DNA of 29,044 nt, taken from contig CAYHIW010000004.1 in the NCBI GenBank assembly GCA_964356745.1, forward strand, positions 1 to 29,044, read 5' to 3'. Source of the DNA: CAYHIW01 sp964356745. Lineage in GTDB: Bacteria > Patescibacteriota > Microgenomatia > UBA1406 > GWC2-37-13. Positions 7,845-14,656 of the stretch are shown here, in pieces (positions within the stretch are counted from its first letter, which is position 1; every line of letters begins with the position of its first letter). The notes under the pieces were generated by a model, which had not been told where the DNA came from, searched no databases, and was given only the letters and a program-made list of their open reading frames with translations. The position numbers were made by a program, and so were the translations under genes.

Positions 7845-7988
7845 TTATGCTGATCCGATTCTGTACATTCCTGTGCCACATGTTGGACATTTAGCTTTCA
7901 TTGCTGGTTTTCCATTTTTCATTGTGACTTTTTCAGGGTTTGAGACTTCCTTTTTTGCTCGACATTTTACACAGTACATTGATGCCAT
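7845..7988 (-). CDS. DUF5679 small zinc-ribbon protein, 47 aa
   Basis: A 47-codon gene: MASMYCVKCRAKKEVSNPEK, then a Lys-rich middle, then CPTCGTGMYRIGSA. The CxxC pairs at 6/9 and 34/37 form a zinc ribbon. The YCVKCRAKKEV...MKNGKPA...C..CGT..YRI pattern is that of DUF5679, a very small protein common in CPR genomes and of unknown function. The start at 7988 is fixed by a perfect AAGGAGGTG Shine-Dalgarno (revcomp of 7998-8006) 9 bases upstream. The stop abuts that of the convergent RNA ligase gene with no gap. It follows the 69-aa membrane protein by 25 bases on the same strand. Nucleic-acid or protein binding is a guess. Confidence 0.88.
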   Translation of the reverse strand: MASMYCVKCRAKKEVSNPEKVTMKNGKPAMKAKCPTCGTGMYRIGSA

Positions 7989-7997
7989 AATTCAATT

Positions 7998-8006
7998 CAC
8001 CTCCTT
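7998..8006 (-). promoter_or_regulatory. Consensus Shine-Dalgarno of the DUF5679 gene
   Basis: AAGGAGGTG on the minus strand, 9 bases before the ATG, is a full match to the anti-SD end of 16S rRNA. It contrasts with the many leaderless starts in this window and suggests very high translation of the small protein. Confidence 0.8.
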
Positions 8007-8013
8007 TTTAGAT

Positions 8014-8223
8014 TCAAAATTTGAAATAATTATAAATCCTACCAAAATACAAAGCGATTTCAAGCGCAAGAATAGAAAGAGTGATTATTATTGTCTTGCG
8101 AAAATCAGCTAGGAAAATTGGTGAAATAGTACTTTGGACTGTTGGGCGAAGGTTTACTTGTTTGGTATTTTCTCGTTTTCGTAGGCTTGATTCTATTTTC
8201 TGCTGACGTGTTCTCTTGGGCAT
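8014..8223 (-). CDS. Small single-membrane-segment protein, 69 aa
   Basis: Starting at ATG 8223 the product opens MPKRTRQQKIESSLRKRE, a strongly basic cytoplasmic N-terminus, and ends with one membrane segment at about 46-64 (TIIITLSILALEIALYFG). A longer in-frame start at 8283 exists but would overlap the plus-strand promoter and start of the DUF4446 gene and adds residues unlike a natural N-terminus. The basic-tail/one-segment form recalls SecE in outline, but the conserved SecE segment is not evident, so I do not call it SecE. Similar short MPKR(T)-starting membrane proteins occur in Microgenomates as far as I recall. A TTTACA at about 8257-8262 (minus strand) could be a -35. Function unknown. 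Confidence 0.7.
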   Translation of the reverse strand: MPKRTRQQKIESSLRKRENTKQVNLRPTVQSTISPIFLADFRKTIIITLSILALEIALYFGRIYNYFKF

Positions 8224-8244
8224 AATTCCATAACTTTTAACATA

Positions 8245-8274
8245 TTGACAGAAATTTGTAAAGTGTTCTACAAT
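8245..8274 (+). promoter_or_regulatory. Strong sigma-70-type promoter of the DUF4446-secDF unit
   Basis: TTGACA (8245-8250) is a perfect -35; TACAAT (8269-8274) is a 5/6 -10 with an 18-base spacer. The -10 ends 8 bases before the ATG at 8283, so transcription is predicted to begin at 8281-8283 and the mRNA is essentially leaderless. This is the best-formed promoter in the window. Confidence 0.75.
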
Positions 8275-8282
8275 GTAGATCA

Positions 8283-8738
8283 ATGTTTGTACAAATTAGT
8301 TTTGTCATTTTTTTTGTATGGTTAGCTATTGTTTCGTTTATTCTCTATCAGACGCGAAAACATTATTTTGATTTAACACATCGAACGGGAAGCGGGAGAA
8401 TTGACGAGATACTTAATCGCATACTTGGTCAATCTAACGATGCGCAGCAACGAATACAAAATATTGAGAGCGTTGTTCAAAAAATAGAACAAGAGGCTAA
8501 GTTGCATTTCCAAAAGATTGGTATTGTGCACTTTAATCCGTTTGGGAGAACAAACAGTACTGATCAAAGCTTTGTTCTTGCGTTGTTAGATCATGATCGC
8601 TCTGGCGTTGTCATTAATTTCATCTATACACGCGAGGGGGTAAGAGTATATACTAAGATAGTAAAGAGCGGAAAGGGTAAAGAATACCAGCTTACAGACG
8701 AAGAGAAAAAAGCTATAGAGTCAAGTACGCAATTATAA
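8283..8738 (+). CDS. DUF4446 family protein
   Basis: The 151-aa protein has an N-terminal membrane segment at about 4-22, a coiled-coil-like linker (about 40-75) and the DUF4446 core: QKIGIVHFNPFGRT, SFVLALLDHDRSGVVINF and REGVRVYTKIV, followed by a typical ending of Leu/Thr-Asp-Glu-Glu-Lys-Lys-Ala-Ile. DUF4446 proteins occur in Firmicutes and CPR, often near chromosome-partition or envelope genes; no biochemical function is known to me. It is the first gene of a long plus-strand series and starts at the ATG predicted to be the 5' end of its mRNA. The next gene begins 26 bases downstream behind a good Shine-Dalgarno. Confidence 0.88.
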   Translation: MFVQISFVIFFVWLAIVSFILYQTRKHYFDLTHRTGSGRIDEILNRILGQSNDAQQRIQNIESVVQKIEQEAKLHFQKIGIVHFNPFGRTNSTDQSFVLALLDHDRSGVVINFIYTREGVRVYTKIVKSGKGKEYQLTDEEKKAIESSTQL

Positions 8739-8764
8739 ATTCTTAAAGGAGAAAGGGAGAATCT

Positions 8765-9928
8765 ATGTTTTCAAAGAGACTGCTTTTGTTTGTTGGAGTG
8801 CCACTTTTTGTTATTTCTGTAGTTGGTTCTTATTTCTTCTTTTCGAGTAAAAATGCCGGAAAAGCAGCCCGAAAAGCAAAATATCAGGCAGCTGTTTCTT
8901 CGGGTCAGCTGGAAGTCATTGATGAAGGGCCTAAGACCGCAGAATGTCCTTTAAATGGAAAGATGTATACGCAAGCACAGAAGGAGATTTGGGAGTCAAG
9001 AAGACCTCTGGGAGTTGCGATCGAAAACCACTTAGATGCGCGACCTCAATCTGGGTTATCCGCAGCAGACGTAATTTATGAAGCAGTTGCAGAGGGTGGT
9101 ATAACGCGATTTCTTGCGATGTATTACTGTCGTGACGCAAAAGTTATCGGGCCGGTTAGATCAGCGCGTATTTATTTTGTGCAGTTACTACAGGGATATG
9201 GAGATAAGCCATTGTATGGTCATGTTGGTGGCGCAAACACTCCAGGTCCGGCAAACGCCCTTGGTGAAATTCGAGACTTAGGGTGGGAAAACTACAACGA
9301 TATGAATCAGTTTGGCGTTCCATTCCCCTTTTACTATCGTGATTATGAACGATTACCAAATCGTGTAACCGAGCATACGATGTATTCTTCAACGTTCAAA
9401 TTGTGGGATTATGCAGATAAACAACGCGAATTAACAAATATAGACGAGAAGAAAGTTTCGTGGACAAAAGGATTTAAACCGTGGAAATTTAAAGACGACG
9501 CAGGACTTGCTGAACGAGGAACGGTAAATACTATTAAATTTGGATTCTGGGAGAAATTTGATGCTGGCAACTACAATGTTACTTGGAAATATAATAAAGA
9601 AGCCAATGCGTATGTGCGCGCAAATGGTAACACCCCTCACATTGATAAGAATTCAAGCAAAGCACTCGTTACTAAAAATGTTGTGGTAGTTTTTGTAGAT
9701 GAGTCTCCGGCAAACGACGGGTATGAGGGAGGTCATCTTTTGTATGATGTTGTAGGGCAAGGCGATGGAGTTGTATTCCAGAACGGTAAAGCCGCAAAAA
9801 TAAAATGGAAGAAGGGAAGCGAAAAACAACAAATGGTCTTTACCGACTCTTCGGGAAGAGAGGTTTCCCTAGTGAGAGGACAAGTATTTGTTGAAGTTCT
9901 TCCCACGGGGAATAATGTAGCATACTAA
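8765..9928 (+). CDS. DUF3048 (YerB-like) surface protein
   Basis: The 387-aa protein has an N-terminal hydrophobic segment at about 5-26 preceded by Lys/Arg, so it is anchored or exported. The DUF3048 N-domain is clear: RRPLGVAIENHLDARPQSGL, then DVIYEAVAEGGITRF and VIGPVRSARIYFVQL. The C-terminal DUF3048 domain follows (GYEGGHLLYDV to the end, with FTDSSGREVSLVRGQVFVEVLP). It lacks a lipobox Cys, unlike B. subtilis YerB. Function unknown; expected to act outside the membrane. Two overlapping purine-rich Shine-Dalgarno stretches (AAAGGAG 8745-8751, AAGGGAG 8753-8759) precede the ATG. Its TAA overlaps the next start by one base (TAATG). Confidence 0.88.
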   Translation: MFSKRLLLFVGVPLFVISVVGSYFFFSSKNAGKAARKAKYQAAVSSGQLEVIDEGPKTAECPLNGKMYTQAQKEIWESRRPLGVAIENHLDARPQSGLSAADVIYEAVAEGGITRFLAMYYCRDAKVIGPVRSARIYFVQLLQGYGDKPLYGHVGGANTPGPANALGEIRDLGWENYNDMNQFGVPFPFYYRDYERLPNRVTEHTMYSSTFKLWDYADKQRELTNIDEKKVSWTKGFKPWKFKDDAGLAERGTVNTIKFGFWEKFDAGNYNVTWKYNKEANAYVRANGNTPHIDKNSSKALVTKNVVVVFVDESPANDGYEGGHLLYDVVGQGDGVVFQNGKAAKIKWKKGSEKQQMVFTDSSGREVSLVRGQVFVEVLPTGNNVAY

Positions 9929-10503
9929 TGTTGCGTCACATCATTCCATCTAGAACAAGAGTGAAGATTTTTGAGCTTTTTTATCATCATCCGCACGACC
10001 AGTACTATTTGCGCAAAATAGTAAGAGATATTAATGAAGAGGTGAATGCTGTGAAGCGAGAATTAGATATTCTTGAGAAAGAAAAGATTCTTTTAAAAGA
10101 AAGAAGGCTTAATAAAGTTTTCTATACTCTTAATAAACAATACATACTGTACGATGAATTCTTAAGAATATTTTCTAAAACAGACGAATTACCAAAAACA
10201 CTTCTTAGCAATCTTCCCAAACTCGGCAAGGTTAAATTTATCGTAATGTCTTCCAAGTTTGCCAAAAAACAACCCATTAAAGATGATGACGTGTACTTTC
10301 TTTTTGTCGGAACAATCGTTGTGCCGGAAGTTGCGAGTATCATTGGCACAATCGAAAAACAACTTGATATTGTGATTAATTTCACTGTTATGAGCGAAGA
10401 TGAGTTCGTATTTAGAAAGAAAAATAACGATCCTTTTTTGTGGAAATTTTTAAGACAGCCTAAAATAATGCTAGTTGGCCAAGAAGAAGATTTGCAGAAA
10501 TGA
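9928..10503 (+). CDS. Winged-helix regulator with degenerate nucleotidyltransferase-like domain
   Basis: Residues 1 to about 70 form an ArsR-like winged helix (SRTRVKIFELFYHHP, then VNAVKRELDILEKEKIL and the wing RRLNKVFYTLN). Residues about 95-185 follow the layout of MNT-type minimal nucleotidyltransferases found fused to such helices in CPR and archaea, but the active site is eroded: the usual GSxARG segment reads SSKFAKK and the usual DIDL reads DVYF (in DDDVYFLFVG). The end (EFVFRKKNNDPFLWKFL...PKIMLVG) matches the usual tail of these fusions. DNA binding is likely; nucleotide transfer is unlikely. Overlaps by one base upstream and by four with secD (ATGA), so it is embedded in the secDF operon. 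Confidence 0.75.
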   Translation: MLRHIIPSRTRVKIFELFYHHPHDQYYLRKIVRDINEEVNAVKRELDILEKEKILLKERRLNKVFYTLNKQYILYDEFLRIFSKTDELPKTLLSNLPKLGKVKFIVMSSKFAKKQPIKDDDVYFLFVGTIVVPEVASIIGTIEKQLDIVINFTVMSEDEFVFRKKNNDPFLWKFLRQPKIMLVGQEEDLQK

Positions 10504-11798
10504 AGATATTGAGGTTTATCCCATTGTTGATTTGTGCAATCTTAATTATTTGGATCGATTTACCGCGTAACTCGCTCTCAATACACTCTTCGATATTTGG
10601 TATGAGAATTGATAAGGATTTTATTACTCATTATGGATTAGATCTTAAGGGAGGGAGTCATTTTGTTTTTGAAGCAGATACTTCAAAAATTCCAGAAGCA
10701 GATCTCAAAGACGCACTTGAATCATCAAGAGATATTGTAGAAAAGAGGGTCAATCTTTTTGGTGTTTCTGAACCATCCGTTCAGACAGTCAAATCTGGCA
10801 ACAAGCACAGAATTAATGTTGATTTACCCGGTATCACCGACTCAGAAGATGCGGTTAGATTGATTGGTAAAACTGCCCAGTTGAATTTTCACGAGACGAT
10901 AGTAACAGACGCAAAAGACTCAACAATTTCTGGACAGACAATGACATTTAATTCTAAGCCATCACTCTTGGGCAAAGATGTTAAAAGAGCAACGGTGACC
11001 TTTGATCAACAAAATGGCAAGCCACAAGTTGCTCTTGAATTCAGCAGCAAAGGTAAGGAATTATTTGCCGAAATTACTAAGCGAAATGTCGGTAAACCCG
11101 TGGGAATCATGCTTGATAATAGCATTCTGTCTGCACCGACGGTACAACAGCCAATTCTCGATGGTAATGCAGTAATTACCGGTCAGTATTCGTTAGATGA
11201 AGCAAAAAAACTGGCAATTTCAATTAACTCGGGAGCACTTCCAGTTACTATTAAACTTGTTGAGCAGAGAAGTATTGGTCCAACCTTAGGAGTAGAGGAG
11301 ATACAAAAGAGTGTTTTTGCTGGAGTAGTTGGTTTGCTTGCTGTCATGTTTTTTATGATTGTATATTACGGTCAGTATGGGATTGTGGCTTGTATTGGAC
11401 TTATTATTTATGGCCTTTTATCACTGGCATTATTTAGAGCAATTCCGGTGGTTTTGACTCTTCCCGGTATTGCTGGTTTCATTCTTTCAATTGGTATGGC
11501 AGTTGACTCAAACATTCTTATATTTGAACGCATTAAAGAAGAGACGAGAAACGGTCAAGATCTTGAGACTGCAATACGTCTTGGTTTTGGACGGGCAATT
11601 GACGCGATTAAGGACGCAAATTTTACAACATTACTTGTTGCTTTCATTTTATTCAATCCCCTTAACTGGGAGTGGTTGCCACAGTTTGGATTAGTGAGAG
11701 GATTTGCGTTGACCTTGGCAATAGGAGTTGGCATGAGCCTATTCACCGGTGTGTTTATAACAAAAAGACTTATAAATATTATTATCAAATCTAAATGA
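10500..11798 (+). CDS. secD: Protein translocase subunit SecD
   Basis: SecD works with SecF at the SecYEG channel, using the proton gradient to pull exported proteins across the membrane. The 432-aa sequence has an N-terminal membrane helix (about 4-20), the signature GLDLKGG at 46-52, a periplasmic domain, and five C-terminal membrane helices with the conserved GMAVDSNILIFERIKEE and the later AIDAIKDANFTTLL segments. It is shorter than E. coli SecD (615 aa); the missing part is in the extracytoplasmic head. The ATG overlaps the upstream stop in an ATGA and its own TGA overlaps secF in another ATGA. Confidence 0.97.
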   Translation: MKILRFIPLLICAILIIWIDLPRNSLSIHSSIFGMRIDKDFITHYGLDLKGGSHFVFEADTSKIPEADLKDALESSRDIVEKRVNLFGVSEPSVQTVKSGNKHRINVDLPGITDSEDAVRLIGKTAQLNFHETIVTDAKDSTISGQTMTFNSKPSLLGKDVKRATVTFDQQNGKPQVALEFSSKGKELFAEITKRNVGKPVGIMLDNSILSAPTVQQPILDGNAVITGQYSLDEAKKLAISINSGALPVTIKLVEQRSIGPTLGVEEIQKSVFAGVVGLLAVMFFMIVYYGQYGIVACIGLIIYGLLSLALFRAIPVVLTLPGIAGFILSIGMAVDSNILIFERIKEETRNGQDLETAIRLGFGRAIDAIKDANFTTLLVAFILFNPLNWEWLPQFGLVRGFALTLAIGVGMSLFTGVFITKRLINIIIKSK

Positions 11799-12661
11799 TT
11801 AACTTTCTTAAATTTAAATGGCTTTACTTTGCGATTTCGAGCATTGTAATTTTGAGCGGGATTTTTTCGATTGGAATTTGGGGGTATCGGTATTCTGTTG
11901 ATTTTGCCGGAGGGACAACGATTGAGTATCGTTTGAGCAAAACGATAAATACAAGCCGGCTCATTCGAAATTTGAGTACTCAAAAAATATCTATCACTGA
12001 CGCACGTCAGAATGGCAATGTATTGAGAATAAGATCAGACGCTCTTGATCAACAAAAGGAAGGAATAGTTAAAAAACTGATTTTGCAAGAAGATCCAAAA
12101 GCAAATCTCAGTCAACTCACTACTGTCGGACCAACCATTGGAAAAGAACTTTTCAATAAAACGATCATTGCTGCAATTGTTGCGATAGTTGGGATTCTCA
12201 TATATGTCAGTATTGCTTTTAAAGGGCTTAATTTTGCATTTGCTGCGGTATTAGCAATGGCTCATGACTTTCTCGTTGTTATTGGTTCATATTCTCTCAT
12301 GTCTCATTTTTTGAGAGCTGAAGTTGACGCACTGTTCATCACGGCATTATTGACAACTATGTCATTTTCTGTTCATGACACTATTATTATTTTTGACAAG
12401 ATTCGAGAATATCGCAAGACTGAAAAGAAAGGGAATGTAGAGTCGTATGCAAACAGGGCTCTCACAGAAACCATTATTCGATCAATCAACAATTCGATGA
12501 CTATTATTTTTGTACTTCTTGCATTATCACTTCTTGGTGGATCTACGATTCGATTCTTTGTAATAACATTACTTATAGGAACAATTACCGGAACATATTC
12601 TTCTCCCTTTGTCGCAACACCGATCTGGGTCTTTCTAGAGCAAAAAGCAAATCGCAAATAG
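11795..12661 (+). CDS. secF: Protein translocase subunit SecF
   Basis: SecF partners SecD in the Sec translocon. The 288-aa protein has the N-terminal helix (about 8-27), VDFAGGTTIEYR right after it, an extracytoplasmic domain and five further helices; MSFSVHDTIIIFDKIREYR and NNSMTIIFVLLALSLLGG are the family's conserved segments. Length is normal. The start overlaps secD by four bases. The last codons (EQKANRK) fall in a GCAAA-type microrepeat (12637-12666) that seems to have been added to or replaced the original 3' end. The next gene starts 13 bases downstream. Confidence 0.97.
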   Translation: MINFLKFKWLYFAISSIVILSGIFSIGIWGYRYSVDFAGGTTIEYRLSKTINTSRLIRNLSTQKISITDARQNGNVLRIRSDALDQQKEGIVKKLILQEDPKANLSQLTTVGPTIGKELFNKTIIAAIVAIVGILIYVSIAFKGLNFAFAAVLAMAHDFLVVIGSYSLMSHFLRAEVDALFITALLTTMSFSVHDTIIIFDKIREYRKTEKKGNVESYANRALTETIIRSINNSMTIIFVLLALSLLGGSTIRFFVITLLIGTITGTYSSPFVATPIWVFLEQKANRK

Positions 12662-12666
12662 CAAAA
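12637..12666 (+). repeat. GCAAA-type microrepeat at the secF 3' end
   Basis: AGAGCAAAAAGCAAAT followed by CGCAAATAGCAAAA. It shares the exact 12-mer GCAAATAGCAAA (12654-12665) and a 15/16 match (12637-12652) with a stretch in the dnaK tail (18576-18607). It covers the last secF codons, the stop and the start of the intergenic gap. Confidence 0.6.
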
Positions 12667-12673
12667 AAACAAT

Positions 12674-13306
12674 ATGAGCATGAAGATTGTTAAGTTTCCG
12701 GTGGGGGAGTTGCAGGCGAATTGTTATCTTCTAATTAAAGATAAAGAGTGTTTAATTATTGATCCGGGGGATTCTGCTGATTTCCTGCTTGAAGAAATCT
12801 CTCGTAAGAATCTTACGGTTGTAGCAATGCTTGCGACTCATGGTCACTTTGATCATGTGATGGCGGCAGGTGAGATTCAAGCTGCGTTGGATGTACCATT
12901 TTACATTTCAGACAAAGACTCGTTTTTACTCAAAAGAGTAGGTGAAACAGCGAAATACTTCCTTGGCTATACTCCCGAAATTCTTCCATTAAAAGACACG
13001 ACAAATCTCAGACAAGGAAAGTTACAAGTTTCAAGTTTTGAGTTACAAGTACAGTCTACTCCAGGTCACACTCCAGGAAGTACATGTTTTTATTTCCCTG
13101 AAGATGGAATAATTTTCACCGGAGACACTCTTTTTAAAGATGGAATCGGCCGCTACGACTTTTCTTACAGTAGTAAAAAAGATTTATTTGGATCGATAAA
13201 ACAAATTTTAGAGACAATTCCAGAAGAAGTTGTTATGTATTCTGGTCACGGAGACGAGGTAATACTTCAAGAAGTGAAGACTTCTCATTCTTCACTTTTC
13301 CATTAA
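12674..13306 (+). CDS. Metallo-beta-lactamase-fold hydrolase (glyoxalase II-like)
   Basis: The protein of about 210 aa has all metal-binding motifs of the MBL superfamily: HGHFDH at 56-61, TPGHTPGS around residue 130, GDTLF near 149-153, a GIGRYD segment, and SGHG near 189-192. It most resembles the glyoxalase II-like group of small hydrolases (YcbL-like), which hydrolyse thioesters, though the substrate cannot be fixed from sequence. Between LRQG and the TPGH motif it reads KLQVSSFELQVQ, encoded by a TTACAAGT-type microrepeat (13019-13052), which looks like a repeat invasion of the coding region. The 3' end overlaps the convergent cca gene by 74 bases. Confidence 0.92.
   Translation: MSMKIVKFPVGELQANCYLLIKDKECLIIDPGDSADFLLEEISRKNLTVVAMLATHGHFDHVMAAGEIQAALDVPFYISDKDSFLLKRVGETAKYFLGYTPEILPLKDTTNLRQGKLQVSSFELQVQSTPGHTPGSTCFYFPEDGIIFTGDTLFKDGIGRYDFSYSSKKDLFGSIKQILETIPEEVVMYSGHGDEVILQEVKTSHSSLFH
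13019..13052 (+). repeat. TTACAAGT-type microrepeat inside the MBL gene
   Basis: AGTTACAAGTT at 13020-13030, TTTTGAGTTACAAGT at about 13036-13050. The 11-mer AGTTACAAGTT recurs as the reverse complement at 20100-20110, and TTGAGTTACA recurs as the reverse complement at 20118-20127, in the gap after the EF-P gene. The translated product is the repetitive KLQVSSFELQVQ. Confidence 0.6.
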
Positions 13307-14585
13307 TCACTTCATCAAATAAAGCGTTAAGAATTTTTCCCACTTCTGGTCCTGGTTTGAGATCGAGTGTTTTCATAACGTCGGTACCATCAATTTTAAG
13401 ATCGGTTACTGAAAATGGTTGTTTTTGAACTTCTTCAAGACGTTTCTTAAATAGATCAAGTCGCCATGACGTAGGCGTTGATCCCGAGCCCACTCTGTCT
13501 CCGGTTCGAAGATCAAGAATATCTTGTAAATACTCTTTTCCTACTTGTCGAATAAATCTGCGAACCGCCTTATCAGTCTGAATTTCAGAAACAGTGAACT
13601 GATGACTCCGAACTAAGGTGATTAATTTATGAGAATCTTTATTAGATAATTTAAATCGTTTTGCAATTTCTCCAACTTGTTTTTCTCCAACAACTTCGTG
13701 ATTATAAAACGTAATTATCTTTGTTTCTTCATCTTTGCGGTATGTTTCTGCCTTGCCAATATCGTGAAGAAGTGTGGCAAAACGAGTGATCACATCTTTT
13801 GAAGGACAATGTTTGAGAGACATGACGAGATGAGTCCCAACGTCATAGATATGGTGACGCTTTGGACTCACTTGTTGGACTTCAAAACAAACGTCAACCT
13901 CTGGAAGAATATATTTAAGAAGCGTTGTTTCTTTTAGGAGCAAAATTCCATCAGCTGCGTTGTCTGACATGATAATGCGAAATAGCTCATCTCGAATTCT
14001 CTCCCATGAGACATGAGTAATAAGGTGTGCGTTTTGCTTTACTGCCTCATGAGTTTTCTGATCAATTACGAATCCGAGTTCCGTACATAGTCGTACCGCC
14101 CTCATAAGCCGGAGCGCATCTTCTTGAAATCTGACCTGTGGATCGCCTACCGCAATAACTAGTTTTTGTTTAATATGTTCTTGACCCTGAAAGGGATCAG
14201 TAAGTTTTTTACCGTCACAGGCGATGGCATTGATTGTAAAATCGCGTCGAGCAAGATCTTCTTCAATTGTTTTTGCCCATTCAACATTTTCTGGTCGTCG
14301 TTTGTCTGAGTAATCTGATTCTTTGCGAAACGTGGTTACTTCAAAAACAACATTCTGATCGTTAAACTTTTTAGGTATTCCAACAGTTCCGAACTGGTTA
14401 TTATAAAATCCATCAGGAAAGAGCTTGAGAATTTCTTCGGGTTTGGCACTGGTTGTAAAGTCCCAGTTTAGTGTGGTTTTGCCAATAAGAAGATCTCGAA
14501 CCGCACCTCCAACAACATAGATCTGATAGTTGCTTTTCGCAAAAACATCCATGAAGGTCACAATTTCTTCGGGAAGACTTACCAT
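13233..14585 (-). CDS. cca: CCA tRNA nucleotidyltransferase with HD domain
   Basis: This class II enzyme adds or repairs the 3' CCA of tRNA. The 450-aa product has the N-terminal head with GGAVRD at 26-31, the tRNA/nucleotide-binding DFTINAIA and the EDALRLMRAVR template segment, then an HD domain (LLHDIGKAETYRK) and a C-terminal part. The metal-binding DxD of the head reads NWD (N40, D42), so the first carboxylate is Asn. I take the ATG at 14585: a TATAAT box (revcomp 14593-14598) lies 7 bases upstream, so a start at 14606 would lie before the predicted mRNA 5' end. The 3' end overlaps the MBL gene; nfo is upstream on the same strand. Confidence 0.93.
   Translation of the reverse strand: MVSLPEEIVTFMDVFAKSNYQIYVVGGAVRDLLIGKTTLNWDFTTSAKPEEILKLFPDGFYNNQFGTVGIPKKFNDQNVVFEVTTFRKESDYSDKRRPENVEWAKTIEEDLARRDFTINAIACDGKKLTDPFQGQEHIKQKLVIAVGDPQVRFQEDALRLMRAVRLCTELGFVIDQKTHEAVKQNAHLITHVSWERIRDELFRIIMSDNAADGILLLKETTLLKYILPEVDVCFEVQQVSPKRHHIYDVGTHLVMSLKHCPSKDVITRFATLLHDIGKAETYRKDEETKIITFYNHEVVGEKQVGEIAKRFKLSNKDSHKLITLVRSHQFTVSEIQTDKAVRRFIRQVGKEYLQDILDLRTGDRVGSGSTPTSWRLDLFKKRLEEVQKQPFSVTDLKIDGTDVMKTLDLKPGPEVGKILNALFDEVINGKVKNEKSSLLEVLPRLRDQNT
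13271..13298. repeat. Inverted repeat in the MBL/cca convergent overlap
   Basis: GAAGTGAAGA (13271-13280), 8-base loop, TCTTCACTTT (13289-13298): 9 of 10 pairs. It lies within the 74-base overlap, coding on both strands. No T-run follows. A bidirectional end signal is possible; chance or coding constraint is also possible. Confidence 0.4.
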
Positions 14586-14592
14586 GAAGACA

Positions 14593-14598
14593 ATTATA
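14593..14598 (-). promoter_or_regulatory. -10 box of cca, leaderless type
   Basis: Perfect TATAAT on the minus strand, 7 bases before the ATG at 14585. No good -35 at 16-18 bases is seen. Predicted transcription begins at the ATG. Confidence 0.55.
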
Positions 14599-14624
14599 AC
14601 GCACATAAATTCTTTATGCCCAAA

Positions 14625-14647
14625 AGTTTGACTTCAGAAGTCAAACT
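14625..14647 (-). terminator. Perfect 11-bp inverted repeat after nfo; candidate terminator
   Basis: AGTTTGACTTC, one central base, GAAGTCAAACT, starting 9 bases past the nfo stop on the minus strand and followed there by TTTG. As RNA this is a 9-bp stem with a 5-base loop and a short U-run, a plausible but weak intrinsic terminator. The perfect symmetry would also suit a dimeric repressor upstream of the cca promoter. Confidence 0.5.
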
Positions 14648-14656
14648 GAGGCTGAT

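Noticed and set aside
7873..8112. Plus-strand frame of 79 codons over the small-protein pair
   Set aside because: It is antisense to DUF5679, whose CxxC pattern and perfect Shine-Dalgarno decide the strand.
8014..8223. Calling the 69-aa membrane protein SecE
   Set aside because: Size and basic N-terminus fit loosely, but the conserved SecE segment before and in the membrane helix is not seen, and the usual nusG neighbour is absent.
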